From the NCBI RefSeq assembly GCF_000002425.4, contig NC_037253.1, positions 6,482,178 to 6,546,177 of the forward strand: 64,000 nt of DNA, in the 5' to 3' direction. The position numbers were made by a program, and so were the translations under genes. Origin of the DNA: Physcomitrium patens. Lineage: Eukaryota; Streptophyta; Bryopsida; Funariales; Funariaceae. Positions 1 through 11,979 of this stretch are shown piece by piece. Numbering within the stretch: position 1 is the first letter of the stretch; each line of letters starts with the position of its first letter. Below the pieces are notes generated by a model. It had not been told where the DNA came from, ran no database searches, and worked only from the letters and a program-made list of their open reading frames with translations.

Positions 1-129
1 TGGTGGTTTTAAATCTTATATCATTGATGGAAAAGATAACTAAAGGAATAGAACAAACAGAGCAATTTATATATAAATATTAAAATGTCTTTCCAATCAA
101 CTTACCTAATGGCATGCTATATGATTAAA

Positions 130-460
130 GTGCCTCTTTTTAAATAGAAATATTGCCTAGGATCAAACTTGTAAGTTGGAAAATTTATCACCTTGTACCA
201 AATGAACTTGAAGAGTTATAAAAAACATAAGATGAACTCTTGGAGAAGAGCCTAATTCAAAAAAATATGTCACCATAGGAAGAACCTATATTCTTTGTAT
301 CTAAAAAGATGGTAGACTCAAGCTTTTCATCAATTATTGAGGCACTAGTGAACAAACTATGAAGAATGCATATCTACTTTCACATATAGATGATCTTCTT
401 GACCAACTTCAAGATATAATCATCTTCAACAAATTTGCTTAGTACTTGCTATTGATGCTT
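130..460 (+). pseudogene. Ty3/gypsy reverse transcriptase fragment
   Basis: The plus strand encodes the N-terminal part of a gypsy-type reverse transcriptase. It has a stretch of the form 'NELEEL-K' followed by 'LLEKSLIQ', then 'EPIFFVSKKDGRLKLFINY' and 'NAYLLSHIDDLLDQLQD', which matches the usual run from 'PEELEELKKQLDELL' to the first conserved RT blocks. Stops and frameshifts break it and no catalytic DD motif is reached, because the similarity ends near 460. It lies head-on to a minus-strand gag fragment that begins at 540, so the two are not parts of one intact element. I infer a rearranged or truncated gypsy copy whose remainder may lie beyond the left edge. Confidence 0.7.
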
Positions 461-539
461 TTACTAAGAAGCGTCACTTTTCTACTATATTTTGTTATTG
501 ACTTGATGAATCTCAAGATTATAAATCCACCTTAATTTT

Positions 540-1450
540 TTGGTGCCTAAATTTTGACATTTTAGACAATCTCCAATCTAGTAGCCTTGATCTCAATAAT
601 AAAAACACAATTCCTCTTGTGCCAATATTTTTCATCTTTGTAATATCAATAATCTTTGCAAGGCATTAATCTCTATTGGTATTGGTTGTTATGTCATAGT
701 ATTGGATAGTTGCATAGGACTTTGTGCTATAAGTCATTTTCTATGATTTTTGAAATCTATAGTATTGATCTTCTTTGCAATTTTAATTCCATCTTCAAAT
801 ATTTTAGAATCACTTAAATCCACCTCTCAGTGGAATATAAGTTTCACTCCTTGTATGAATTAATCTATCATCTCTACCTTTAAAATATTATCAACTTAGA
901 GATATAGAAACTTGAATCAGGAGACATAATCTTGCACTAATTAGAATTGTATAAGATTAGCCAATTGATTGTCTGCTATCTTTTTCACATTGATGGGCCA
1001 AAATTGATTCTTAAACTTGGTCTCAAACTCTTTCTAGTCATAAAATCTATCTTAAGTTCCAAAGCTTTTAGCTTGATGTTGCCACCAAATGGTTGCTGCA
1101 TCTCTCAAATAGCTGGCAACATACATAATTTCTTTGGTGGTGTTTATCTTAGATAATTGGAGGTATTGTCAGATATTGAAGAGCCATTGGCATACATCTT
1201 CTTGCCTTGAAGTTCTAAAGTATGTATCATGCTTATTTAATTTTAATCTAATAAATGCCAACTCTCTTATCCTAAAGGCTTGCATTTGTCCTTGCGCAGT
1301 AGCTATCTAGCCTAAAAAGTATTATATTTGAGTTTCTATATAAGATTGCTTTGCCATGTCTTTCATGTTATAATTTCCTTATTAAACTTTGCTACTATAA
1401 TTTCTTCTCATCTTTCAATTGACTTCTTAAAAGTAGCTTGTGGTAGCCTC
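540..1450 (-). pseudogene. Ty3/gypsy gag fragment with zinc knuckle
   Basis: Read on the minus strand, this stretch resembles a retrotransposon gag. Near 1085-1140 it has 'YVASYLRDAATIWWQHQAKSF', near 1000-1040 'FETKFKNQFWPIN', and at its C-terminal end (about 555-605) a CCHC zinc knuckle reading C-F-Y-Y-*-D-Q-G-Y-*-I-G-D-C. The second Cys and the His of the knuckle have both become Tyr (TGT to TAT, CAC to TAC), which are deamination-type changes. Several in-frame stops (TAA, TAG, TGA) make it non-coding. Gag would package the element RNA and form the particle. The matching pol is not next to it in this orientation, and 1450-1600 holds only AT-rich sequence. Confidence 0.65.
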
Positions 1451-2439
1451 AAAATAGTACTTAACATAATTACAACAATTGACTTCTAACTAGACGATGG
1501 CTATCAATATATTACTAAAGAATATACTAATACTTACTCTAATATCAATAAAATACAATTAAATTACCTCTAAGATCTAATATCCTTCTAATTCATAGCA
1601 ATAAATTTTTAAAAAATTAAAAATAGATTAAATCAAAAGTTACTTCAAATTATCAAAAATTGATATTCAAAGAGGACCAATTGTCAATTTGATTAAAATC
1701 AGATCTCAAAGCACAAAATCATGTATCTATAAAAATTCCAAGATTTTATTGTAAATTGATGAATAATATTTGAAAGAAGACTTTATAAAATTGTTTATAG
1801 CATTGATTTCAAGTAATTTGAATTTGTAATAACTTTGTAAGAGCTTTTCAAAATCAGGATTATTTTGGATGATTCTAGATTTTATAAAATAAAATAGGAT
1901 TTATAATTTGAAAAATTTCATGAATCTTATATCAGATCTACAAATGAAATTTTATGGAGTTATAAATATAGTTTTGCTAAATATATTTTTTGAATTTGAG
2001 CTTAATAAAATGATTGGATTAGAGGTTATTGAAGTTCTAGTAGATTAGGATCTTAAAAATTAGATTTTTAGGTCTAATAAGATTATTTAAGTTTTGCAAT
2101 AATTTTCCATTTGAATTGAGGTGATTTTTATTGGTACTAATAATTGACTTAAATCTAAGACTTATTTAAAATTTGAAATCAAGTTAATGGTTCAATTAAG
2201 AGTTATTTTTTTTAGAAGAACAACATTAAGGACAAAGATGAAGGTCGGTTGATACCTAAGTGGATTATAACATATTTCTTCCATTTTGTAAGTTTGATTT
2301 TTTTTAAAATTTATTATGCTTGTTATTAAATAAGAGATTAAGAGGTTTATAAATTTTTAAGAAAGATCAATGATTTAGTCAATAAATATTGAGGTTCTAA
2401 AACTATCCTATAATTGATTTGAATTGATTAGATTTTGCT

Positions 2440-2625
2440 TAGAATTTTTGTACGGATTGATTAAGATTTGATTTAAGATTTAAAATTTGATTAGAATTTG
2501 ATTTAGGATATAGGATTTAATTAGAGTTGATTCAAGATGTAGGCTCTAATTAGGATTTGTTTAGGATTTGGGATTTCTTTAGGATTTGTTTAGGATTTGG
2601 GATTTGTTTAGGATTTCTTTAAGTT
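2440..2625 (+). repeat. degenerate TTTAGGATTTGG tandem repeat inside the LTR
   Basis: This is a run of imperfect 6-18 bp units built from TTTAGGATTTGGGATTTG and TTAAGATTTG. It occupies the same place within the LTR as the clearer array at 40680-40960. The unit resembles the plant telomere repeat TTTAGGG, but it is too degenerate to be called telomeric. Confidence 0.55.
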
Positions 2626-2755
2626 TTTTTTTAGATTTTTTTAAAGATTTTATTTTTTATTTTTTATTTTTTTCTTTTGGATTTATTTTATATTTCTTTA
2701 GTATTTCTTTAAAATTTCATAAGAATTTCTTTAAGATTCTTATAGATTTCTTTAG

Positions 2756-2795
<40 letters not shown>

Positions 2796-2885
2796 TATAG
2801 ATTTGTTTTAGATTTCTTTAGAATTTCTTTATTATTTTTTATGATTTTTTTTAGGAATTCTTTAGAATTTCTTGTATTTTTTTAA
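2620..2885. repeat. T-rich low-complexity tract
   Basis: Long runs of T, including more than 30 consecutive T near 2760, grade into TTTCTTTAG repeats. The apparent Phe/Leu-rich reading frame here is an artefact of composition. Confidence 0.85.
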
Positions 2886-3059
2886 TAATTTATATAAAAA
2901 TTTAATTAGACTTAATTAATATTCAATTATACTTATTAAGCTTTAATTATAATTAATTTATGATTCTATTAGAATTATTAGGACTTATTACAAATTTCTT
3001 TTATCATCTACAACCAAGTGCCAAGTACATTTTTAAGCAAGATTTCACATAATATGATA

Positions 3060-3604
3060 TATTTGGTAAACTTGACGTAAAGAGCTTGAGGTGGAAAATA
3101 TTGGAGTTTTTTATTTTTATTTTTTATTTTGGTTTAATAGAGAATGAGAGCAAAAAATTTAAAACTATAAAAGAAACTTCAAGTAGACATTCTAGTAGAA
3201 TTTCTATTAAAGGACAAGGTATGTATATGGATTCAACCATTGCAAGTATATTTCAAGATTTTGCATTATCTATATAACAATAGCAAAGCAATGATTGCAA
3301 AGAATCATTAGCAACTAAAGCATTATAAGCAGTGATTAATAAAGTTGATCAATTTGATAGAAGTGACATTTCAAAGATTCTAATATACTATGTGAAGAAA
3401 ATGGAATTAAATTGGATTTTTGAGAAGAAGATGATTGAACTATTTGGACTTACCATAGTACTAGGGATTCAAAAATATGTTATATCAAATATAAAGCATT
3501 ATAGAAGTTTATGGGAGATATTTTTACATGTACTAAAAGATGAATATTTCTTGGAATATATTGATTTTATTACTAAGGAATTATTTCTAGAATAGATTGA
3601 GCGG
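3060..3604 (+). pseudogene. element A1 gag, 5' part
   Basis: This is the gag reading frame of the outermost element, A1. It starts after the LTR end (3059) and a possible primer-binding region beginning TTGGTAAACTTG. The peptide includes 'KVDQFDRSDISKILIYYVKKMELNW' over about 3340-3415, in the same order as the better copy at 5110-5200 (A2), followed by a segment with the 'ELFGLTIV' and 'LFLE' signatures. The frame is cut at 3604, where A2 inserted into the codons 'IER/IEQ' (sequence GATTGAGCGG). It resumes at 56412 on the far side of the nest. It would be the structural particle protein. Confidence 0.7.
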
Positions 3605-4832
3605 TGTTGTATTCTAACATAACTATATGATAAAAATATTATTCAAAAATAAAATTTTAATTAATATTTAATCATCTTGATTCAATAATAATTTAAAATA
3701 TTTAAATATGGTTTCATATAAGCCTCTTAGTTTATTTTCTTATCTTAATAGTTAGTAGATTAAAGACTGGTTAATAATTTTACTTTCTAGGCTATAAAAA
3801 TTCTTTTACTGCCTTAAAAAGGCTATAAATTAATAAAACTAAATTAAAAGAAGTAAATAATTAGAATGGTTGATACTATGATTGAATTAAAGATAGGATT
3901 GGACTAAAAACTTCCTAAGATAGATTGGATTGATATCTGAGGGTCAATCATTTGTGGAACAAGATTGAAAACAAAGGGTTTGAAATGACTTTGCAATTGT
4001 TGTTCAAAATTAAGATTTTTATTAGTGACTTAAAATTTATGCAATACAATTAGGGCTAGCACTTTCAATTAGTTCATGGAATTGGTGTCATATCTATATA
4101 TCAAAATTTGATAATGCTTGGTTGATTAAATATGATAAGTTTGTATAAATTTTTTTATTAATTTAATGGTACAATTGAGAGATATTTGGATTGTAATACA
4201 AGAAGATATTAGAAGTTTTCAGTTTAGAATTAGATATGATTTCTATGATATCTAAAGATTTATTAATTGAATCAAGATAAAATTTGGCATAGTACTAGAA
4301 GACTTCAATATCAATCTATACATCAATTTTGAATTAAAGTTAATATTTGGAGAAGGAAAAATTGCTATCGAAACATCTGAAACAACTTTTAAGTTAGTGG
4401 CCTAGTAATATCAATGCGGTTTTTGGATTTTTTCTCACAATTTGTAAGTTGGATTGGACTAAATTTTTTTTAAGCATGTAGAACACTTATAATGGTATTT
4501 TTATATAAAATTTTGTATTAAGTAGATGGTCAAATTAGGTGTTATAGCTTACTAAAATTCACTAATTAGTATTAGGGCTTATAAGAAAAAATTGAAATTG
4601 CCTAATTATGAAAGTAATAAGGCAATTGGAATTTGTGTATATTTGAGATTACTAAGAAAAGTGTTTTTGAATATTTTATATTAGCTTTAAGCACTTTTGA
4701 ATTAAATTTCAAATTATTTTGTATTTAAATGGTTGAAACCTATTAAGCTTCATGGATATTTTTAAAATACAACTTTACCTTCTATAGCCAGGTTCCCTTA
4801 CATTCTTGAATAAGAATTCACGTAATATAATA
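3605..4832 (+). repeat. 5' LTR of A2
   Basis: It spans 1228 bp, starts TGTTGTATTC and ends ATAATATAATA, equivalent to the TATTACGACA end of the solo LTR at 41245-41254. Its first 360 bp match 13265-13625, and its remainder matches 55398-56407, the two halves of the 3' LTR. Relative to the 3' LTR it lacks about 130 bp just after 3965. A spacer TAAG and then TGGCAAACTTGATGAG follow, the likely primer-binding region; I could not assign the tRNA. Confidence 0.75.
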
Positions 4833-4899
4833 TAAGTGGCAAACTTGATGAGAAGGCTTGATGTGGAAGGTATTGAAGTTGCTTATTATTTATTTTTAT

Positions 4900-6730
4900 T
4901 TATGTAGTAGATAACAAGAATAAGAATTTTGAAGGAGCTATAGGAGGAGCTTTAAGTGGATCTTCTAGTGGAGTTTCTTCTAAAGGACAAGATATATACA
5001 TAGATCCACCATTAGAAGTATGTTTCAAGTTTTTGCATTATCTTTGCAGCAACAACAAAGCATTGATTACAAGGAAGCTTTGGCAACCAAATCATTATAA
5101 GCAATAGTCAATAAAGTTAATCAATTTGATAGAAGGAATATTTCAAAGTACTTAGGATGTTATATATAAGAAATGGAATTAAATCAAGTTTTTGAGAAGA
5201 AGAGGATTGAACTATTTGGACTTATCACAATACCAAAGATGAAAGAATATGTTACATTAATTATGAGGTATTATAAGAATTTATAGGAGATATTTTTATA
5301 GAAATTAAAAGACATATTTCTTAAAAGATATTAATTTTTTTACCTAAAAAATATTTTTGAAATAGATTGAGCAGCTTAACAAGACTTTACAAGCGACAAA
5401 GCTATTGAGGGAATTCAAAAGATAATATTCTCAATTATTGAAAGTGAAGAACTTAAAATTAGAGCCAAACAAGATTAATTTTTTTCTTTGAGAAACTCAT
5501 TAAGAATTACAAGAGAAGTTGAAAATTCTTCTTGAAGATAAAAAAGAAGATGAAGGATTGGCAAAAAAATAAAAAGAAGTTGAAGATGTTGTGAAATTAC
5601 TTGTAAAGAGAAAAAGAAGAAAGATTAGGGTTGAAATTCAAGGAGTTAGATAAGTATCCAAAATTCAAGTATCTACTTCACAATCAATAGTATTTATTGT
5701 CCAACCTCTAAAGAATATATCAAAGAAAGAAGACATGGAACTTGAAGAGATTATACATAGAATGCAAGATCTTCAAATCAAATTTGTAAGGCTTGAAGAA
5801 AAGACTTTTATAATAATTTCAAAGGCTATTTCTAAGCAAAGGTATGTGCAAAACGATACTTAGTATAATGATGATTCTCATCCTTAAAAAAGTTGTGGTA
5901 AATTCAATGAAATGGTGCAATAAGGTATTATTTTCTAGAAAGATGGAAAGGTAGCATAGAAGGATACTTTTAATCTTCTTCAAACCAACTTTGATAAAGG
6001 AGACATAAAAGCTTTAATTAAGTATTATTTAATTATACATAGAGTTGTAGTAATGGAAGTTGCAAGTTATGGTATAAAGGTGGATAATAATGAAAAATAA
6101 GAATTTTTTAGAAATATTGTACCAAATCAACTTTGGTCTTCTATTATTTCTACAATACAAAAAAAAAAAAAAAAATGCCACAAGAAGCGTTGTTGAGGAT
6201 TGCTACTATAATTCATAGAGCTATAAGTTGGAAGGATCCTCTAGAAGCTTTGTCAATGCATGTCTATATTACTAAAAACCAACATGATGTTATAATAGAA
6301 GAGAAAAAGAGACAAGATTTTGAGGATACAAGAGAAGAAAGTATTTCCAAGAAACAAATTCAAAGAAACAAGGCTTGTCAGATAGCTTCACAAGAATTAG
6401 TAATAGAAGATGCTTTAACAATATTAAAAAAAAATCAAAAGATATAGAAAATAAAGATAAGTCTTCAATATATAAAATATTCTCTGATATTGAAGAAACA
6501 ATATATTTAAAGGAGGTACTTGAAGAACATGTACTCAATATTAAGGTTGAGTTTATATTGAAGGAAATTTTAATAATTACCAAGAAAGAATTCTATGATA
6601 TAATTATTGAGGATATTAAATAAAATAAGCAACTAATATAAGAAGCTAGATTGAATCATGATATTGATGCATATATATGTGAGGATAAAAAAGATGAATT
6701 TGATAATTTTTGCAAATAATTAATAAGTGA
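4900..6730 (+). pseudogene. A2 gag and gag-pol linker
   Basis: The reading frame with many stops encodes a gag of the same family as A1 and F-. Segments seen include 'QLDRRNISKYLRC', 'EMELNQVFEKKRIELFGL', 'LLREFKRQYSQLLKV' and 'ELQEKLKILLEDKKEDEGL' (about 5110-5580). A second block at 6380-6620, 'SSIYKIFSDIEETIYLKEVL' then 'VEFILKEILIITKKEF', recurs in A1 (57040-57200) and in F- (25517-25699) and so is a conserved part of the polyprotein. A poly-A run of about 17 at 6160 and overlapping frames mark decay. No intact zinc knuckle was identified. Confidence 0.7.
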
Positions 6731-6819
6731 GGGAAGGAGTTATAATCAAAGAGTATATTTTGATGATCAAAGTAATAAAGATAAAGAGATTTTAAGTCAT
6801 TATACTTGTTAGCATTGAC

Positions 6820-7250
6820 CTAAAGCAACTATAGAGGCATTGGTGAAGGTTGGAAATATGAATGAGGTAGTTGTTGCTTTGATTAATCATAGTTTGAAAA
6901 TAAATCTTATATCCAAGAATCTTTATATGAAGCAAAGGTGACCAATTAATATGACATATAGATGGATAATATAGGTAGCTAATAATACATGAAGTGATTT
7001 ATATGGTGCTTGCCTAAATGTAAAAATTTGAATTGATGATGTTAGAGTGGAACAATTTTTTTTTGTTTAAGATGCAACATCTTATCTTCTTATTTTGAGG
7101 CAACTATATATTATTGCAACTTAGATAGAAGCAAAGATATTCAATGATGGTTCAACTTAAGCATAAATTTATAATAAAGATAAGAGAAGAGTAATATAGT
7201 CTCTAACTATGCCTCCAAATCATGACAAATTGAGAGAAATTCCATTATTA
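6820..7250 (+). pseudogene. A2 aspartic protease (retropepsin)
   Basis: The translated segment reads 'EALVKVGNMNEVVVALINHSLKINLISKNLY', then 'DLYGACLNVK', 'VEQFFFV' and 'ILRQLYI'. This parallels the F- copy at 23677-23913 ('LALVDHGSEIIMSRQIY', 'DLYGTCPTIK', 'VEQNFFV') and the A1 copy at 57420-57540. The catalytic triplet of the family is D-H-G-S rather than D-T/S-G; in A2 it has further decayed to N-H-S. It would cleave the polyprotein. The frame is full of stops. Confidence 0.65.
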
Positions 7251-7732
7251 AGAGTTATTGAAGAATTCAAGGATTTCTAGAGAATACCATTATAAAGTAA
7301 GATTATAGAGGTATAGAAGTAAGGTTACTCTTCCAAGATGTAAGTACCTTTAATTCAAGATTTATTGATATTTTTTAAAATAGAAATATTATATATAAAA
7401 AGATTAAATATTTAAAAAATAAAAAATAAAATAAAAATTGTGTGCTATTAAAATAGAATTGTATGGATTAGGAATATTAGAAGATAATGAAAAGATTACT
7501 GATATTTATGAAAAAAATAGATTAAAAGATCTCTTAAAAATGATTGCACCTATTGAATTAAGTAATGATGATAAAATTATACAAATTCATTTGAAATATA
7601 TTCATAATATAATTGAATATTTTTAAGCATCAAAGATCATTGTTGAAACAAAATATAAGATAGTTGATAAAAAAATGAAATCCAATTCTGTACTTTTGTT
7701 AGAAGATTCTAAAGAATAGATGGAAGAAGCAT

Positions 7733-8983
7733 TGTTGTAGTAGAGAGAATTCGCCTTAATAAAGTGTTGGACTTCTAGCTGTCAATAAATACTCAATCAA
7801 GCCTCTAGATAAAGAAAATACCAAGTCTATATATAAAATTGCTCCTATAGGGACAATTATATCAACACATAAGCCTTAAGTACTAAAGATCATAAAAAAT
7901 GTAATAAAAATATCATAAAAAAATTTTATATCTTTAAGATAAATTCTTTCCAAATTTCAATAGCTCATATCTTACAATTAGACCATCCAAAAAAATCCAA
8001 ATTTACATAAAGTATTGATGTATTTTTAACAAATATTACAACAAATTTCAATTGTAAATTCATTATGGATCTTGAAATATCGCCAAAACTCTAATAGTAG
8101 CTTCAAATCCTTGCTTACATACATCCATGTGCAAATTTCTTCATATCTCATAAATTAAATACTAAAATACCATAAAATTTTAATATATAGCTTTTTAATT
8201 CAATAATATATATTTCTAGAAATTTTCAAATAAAAATTCATTCAAAAACTCAAGATATGGCTCCAACCATTACTATCAACAAAATGACTCACTTATTGCC
8301 TCTAAATTACATTTGCTTTTTTCAATGCTCAATAACTTCTTCATACAAACTCTAAATACAAAAATTTGTTTATAAAAGATGTAGATCTTAAAATCACTCT
8401 TATGATTGTATCTTTCGATTTCCAAAATCTATCATAAAACTCATTGTATATTAAAAATAACAAAAGTATATCTTAAAAAGATACCTTAACTTCAAACGGC
8501 TATAATTTCATCATCTTAACTCCAAATCCTCTAAAATTTGCTCACAAATTGTAGTCCAAATTCTAAATCTTATAATTCTTGCTTTTGATTCTTGAATGTT
8601 TCTTTTGAACTTGTTGAAACTCTTATTATGGTCACATATAGCCTATTGAATGTCTTTTGGTCATGGCCTTCAACCAATAGGGATAAAGATCTTAACCTTT
8701 TGCCTTCATCCGACCATGCTTTGATTTCATACCTCCCCATAAGCCTCCTATTAGTTTAGATTTTCATCCTTAGACTTCCACCTTCTCTTAAAGCTCTATA
8801 CTAAATATCTAAATCTTATATAATCTAAATATTATAATAAAAATAAATAAAATTCAAAATAAAGTTTCTTATATCTACTCTCTTTATATTAATTTATTAA
8901 CCATTCTAATATACATCAAAATTTATGAATATAAATTATATTTTAACTAATTTTTACATACTATAAGCATTTATAATATGAAA
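7733..8983 (-). mobile_element. solo F-type LTR in A2 pol
   Basis: This 1251-bp LTR is in the same orientation as the F- LTRs at 17315 and 50990. It begins TGTTGTAGTAGAGAGAATT, against a consensus TGTCGGGGTAGAGAGAATT, and ends TTATAATATGAAA, against CTATAATGTGACA. A2 pol sequence stops just before it (protease side) and resumes just after it (RT side). The flanks are GCAT (7729-7732) and ATAT (8984-8987), compatible with a decayed 4-bp duplication of the form GCGT, though that ancestral form is inferred. No internal coding sequence is present. Confidence 0.7.
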
Positions 8984-10600
8984 ATATTAAGAGAAAAGAG
9001 CTTAAGAGATCTAAGGAATATTGGGCATAAGTTTACTAAAGAGATTTTTGAAGAATTGAAGATTAGTTTTGATGATTACTTATTGCTAGAAGAAATTGTA
9101 TACTTCAAAGAGATGTTGGCAAAAGAAGGTAAATCATTTGTTTTTGAATCTCATGAAATTGGGTGTATAAATCCATATATTGTAATGCCTATGGTTATTT
9201 TTACTATATTAAATATACTTTAGAATTTGAGGCCAATTCTACTACCAAGTATATACTTATTAAGCTTAGAATTATTGAAAGAAAAATTTAAGATAAAGAT
9301 TTTGAAAACTTTTTCTATACCATATTCTAATAGATAATTTATAGTACTTAAGGAAAATGAATCATTATGATTTATTTAAGATATATAGCCAATAAATGCA
9401 ATGACCATCAGAAATATAGGAATTGGATCAATAGTAGATAAGTTTGTGGAATCATTTGCAAGAAGAGCAATCTATTCAATTGGTGATTTGTATTCAAACT
9501 ATGACCAATATCAACTTGTAAAAGAAATTAAAGATATGACAACAATGAAAATACCACTTAGATTGGTTCAAATATATATTCTTCTTCAAGGTATTACTAT
9601 TTGAGATGTGTAAATGATGAACATGATAAAGAAAGTGTTGAGAGATTTTATTCCTAAAAAGATTATATTTTTTTTGGATGATGTTCCTATTAAAGAATGG
9701 AAAAAAAGAAATAAAGACAAGACTTTAAATAAGAGAGGATATTGCAAGTATATTATTGATTATATATAAGATTATAGAAAAATATTGATTTAACTTGAGG
9801 AGATTCATCTTATATTATTGGATATAAAATATATATTTAAAGTATAAGAAATTATAATTTTTGGATGTTTATATGGTTTTTATAAAAGAAAATTAAATCC
9901 AACAAAAGTTGATGCAATTGAGAAAATTGAAGAGGATTGCAGTTCTTTAATAGAGGTGCATGGATTTTTGGATACATATATCTTTTATCATATTTGAATT
10001 CTTCACTATGCTTACATTGCAGATCTATTATATGAATTATTGCATAAGGATTATTGGGTAAGGATTTAAATGGAAAAAAAAACATATTAAAATAATACAA
10101 AGATTAAAGAAATTATTAATATCACCTCTAGTATTAAAAAAAATTAATTATAAATACAATAGACCACTGATTTTTATAATAGATACTAATTCAATTACCA
10201 TTGAATGGGTTGTATGTTAAGATGATGTGAATGGACACAAATTTCTAGTCCAATTTGGAGCTAAGGTTTTAAATACTCACAAACATGCATAATTACAAGT
10301 GAGAAGAGAATTATGGAGGATTATTTTAGCTATGAAAGTTGAAAAGGATTATTTGATAGGAACAGTGGTAGTGATTTAAACAAATTATTTGCCTTTACTT
10401 AGAATGATTACTAATTATACAACACTGAATATTATAATGTTGAAATACATTGTTTATATCAAATCAATAAATCCAAAGTTTTGGCATATTGAAGAGAAAG
10501 ACAATCCGGTAGTAGATATGTTATTTTGAGCAAAATATGATAAAGAAGATAAAATGATTGAGATTATTCATAATGTAGGTACAAAATTTTATTTAGTTTT
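8984..10600 (+). pseudogene. A2 reverse transcriptase and RNase H
   Basis: The RT begins after the solo LTR. 'FESHEIGCINPYIV' (about 9140-9185) precedes 'NRNIGIGSIVDKFVESFARRAIYSIGDLYSNYDQ' (9400-9510), the block that aligns with F- at 22336-22570. The catalytic box is F-L-D-D (9672-9690) in 'FFLDDVPIKE'. RNase H traces follow: 'REL' with 'KVEKDYLIG' (10310-10360), then the counterpart of 'TDYLPLL', with the acidic residues partly lost. Numerous stops and frameshifts occur. The family position is Ty3/gypsy; F-L-D-D is also seen in F-, so it is a family trait. Confidence 0.75.
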
Positions 10601-10639
10601 ATAATTGAATAAAAAAAAATTATTTGATGAAAAAAATTA

Positions 10640-11970
10640 TGAAAGAGAATTATTACATATTTGATATTATTTAAGCACATTAATTAGGCACTTAAAAAAT
10701 TTAAATAGAGTAAAAAAAAGCATATAAGTTTAATATTATAAGGAGTATTTCTTTGTGAAAGGCCAAAATCAAAAATTTGAATTCTACAACATATAGTAGG
10801 TATCAAGAAATATCAATAAAATCTACTTAAGAAATTTCATTATAGTCCATGGGTGGGGCATAGAGGAATTTGGACTACTTTTTCTAAATTAAAGAATTGA
10901 TATTGGTAGAAGAATATGTATTGAGATGTATCTTTGTTTGTCGAATCTTATATAATTTATCAAATGTATTTAAATATAGAACATTGAGTTGGTTTACATC
11001 CAATATATTCTTTGGCTATTTATTTTAAATAGATTGTGGATTTAATTATTATATCAATAGAACTATGGAAAATGAGATATTTAATTTTGGTTTATGAAAA
11101 TTTATCAAATTAAGTGGAAGACAAGGCACTAAGAACAAAGTCTACAAAAAAAATTTATAGGTTTTTGCTTGAAGATATTATTTGTTGCTATAGATGTGTA
11201 AAAAAGATTATTACAGATTATAGAGAATTAGATGTCCATGAAGCTCATGAATTCTTTAAGAGATGCAAAATTAAATTATCATTGACTACTACTTATAATC
11301 CAAAAAAGAATGCAAAGAGTGAATATGAACATCCACCAATTATAAAAGCCTTGGTTAAAGCTTGCAATGGAAGAGTGAAGGAATGGTCTCAACATCTATC
11401 TTTTATATTATGGATTTATCAAATAACACATAGTTTAGTAATAGAATATATGCTAGTGGAATTTATTATAAGTCAAAAATCTATTATGTTGATTGAAGAA
11501 CATGTACCAACTTAGAGTGTATTACCTTTGGAAGATAGATTGATGAGGGAAGAATTGTTGGCTATTAAAATTTGACAACTTGAACAAAGATTAGAAGATG
11601 TGGAATTAGCATTGAGAAGATTACAAAAAGCTAGGCTGGAAAACAAGGCTTGGTTAGATAAACAACATCAATTACTTGTTTATAACAACAATCTGAATAA
11701 CCAGTATAATACTTTGTGTTAGTTTTCAAAAATGTGATTTGAATCATATATAGTGTTAATAGTCCATGATAATGCCACATATTCATTAAAAGAATTGGAT
11801 GGTATAAGATTGAAGATACCTATTGCTGAGAAACAAGTGAAGATTTTCAAAAGACAAGATAGAAAAATCAATGTGAAAGATCAAATTAAAGATTGTAAAG
11901 ATAAATTCCATCCTTCAATCCAAATTATAAGATGGCTTCCATTAAGAGTTAATTATAATTAGTGGTATGA
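10640..11970 (+). pseudogene. A2 integrase
   Basis: The HHCC zinc-binding region is at 10840-10970: 'GHRGIWTTF' is intact, but both Cys of the C-X2-C appear as Tyr. The catalytic core follows, with an open stretch at 11114-11515 reading 'EDKALRTKSTKKIYRFLLED', 'RELDVHEAHEFFKR', 'LSLTTTYNPKKN' and 'HPPIIKALVKACNGR'. The C-terminal part at 11530-11962 contains 'LPLEDRLMREELLAI' and 'DNATYSLKELDGI', typical of the region after the core. Integrase would join the cDNA to the target. The insertion sites of this family show NCGN-compatible 4-bp duplications. The 133-codon open stretch is a remnant rather than a functional gene. Confidence 0.8.
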
Positions 11971-11979
11971 AGTGGAAGT

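Larger units (their letters stand above)
1600..3059 (+). repeat. 5' LTR of element A1
   Basis: This stretch aligns from end to end with the solo LTR at 39930-41254: the same order of motifs, the same TTTAGGATTTGG-like tract, and the same '-CAAC/CAGCCA-GTGCC-' block just before the LTR end. The end reads TATGATA, a decayed TACGACA, at 3053-3059. It is followed by a short spacer and TTGGTAAACTTGACG, as after the A2 LTR. The left boundary is not resolved, because similarity fades near 1600 where the opposing gag fragment begins. Confidence 0.65.

Noticed and set aside
2586-2885. 99-codon Phe-rich open frame
   Set aside because: It is a translation of poly-T and TTTCTTTAG repeats inside an LTR and has no gene-like composition.
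4833-4860. tRNA primer site for family A (TGGCAAACTTGATGAG)
   Set aside because: It is in the right place and conserved between A1 and A2, but I could not match it to the 3' end of a plant tRNA, so it is only mentioned with the LTR.
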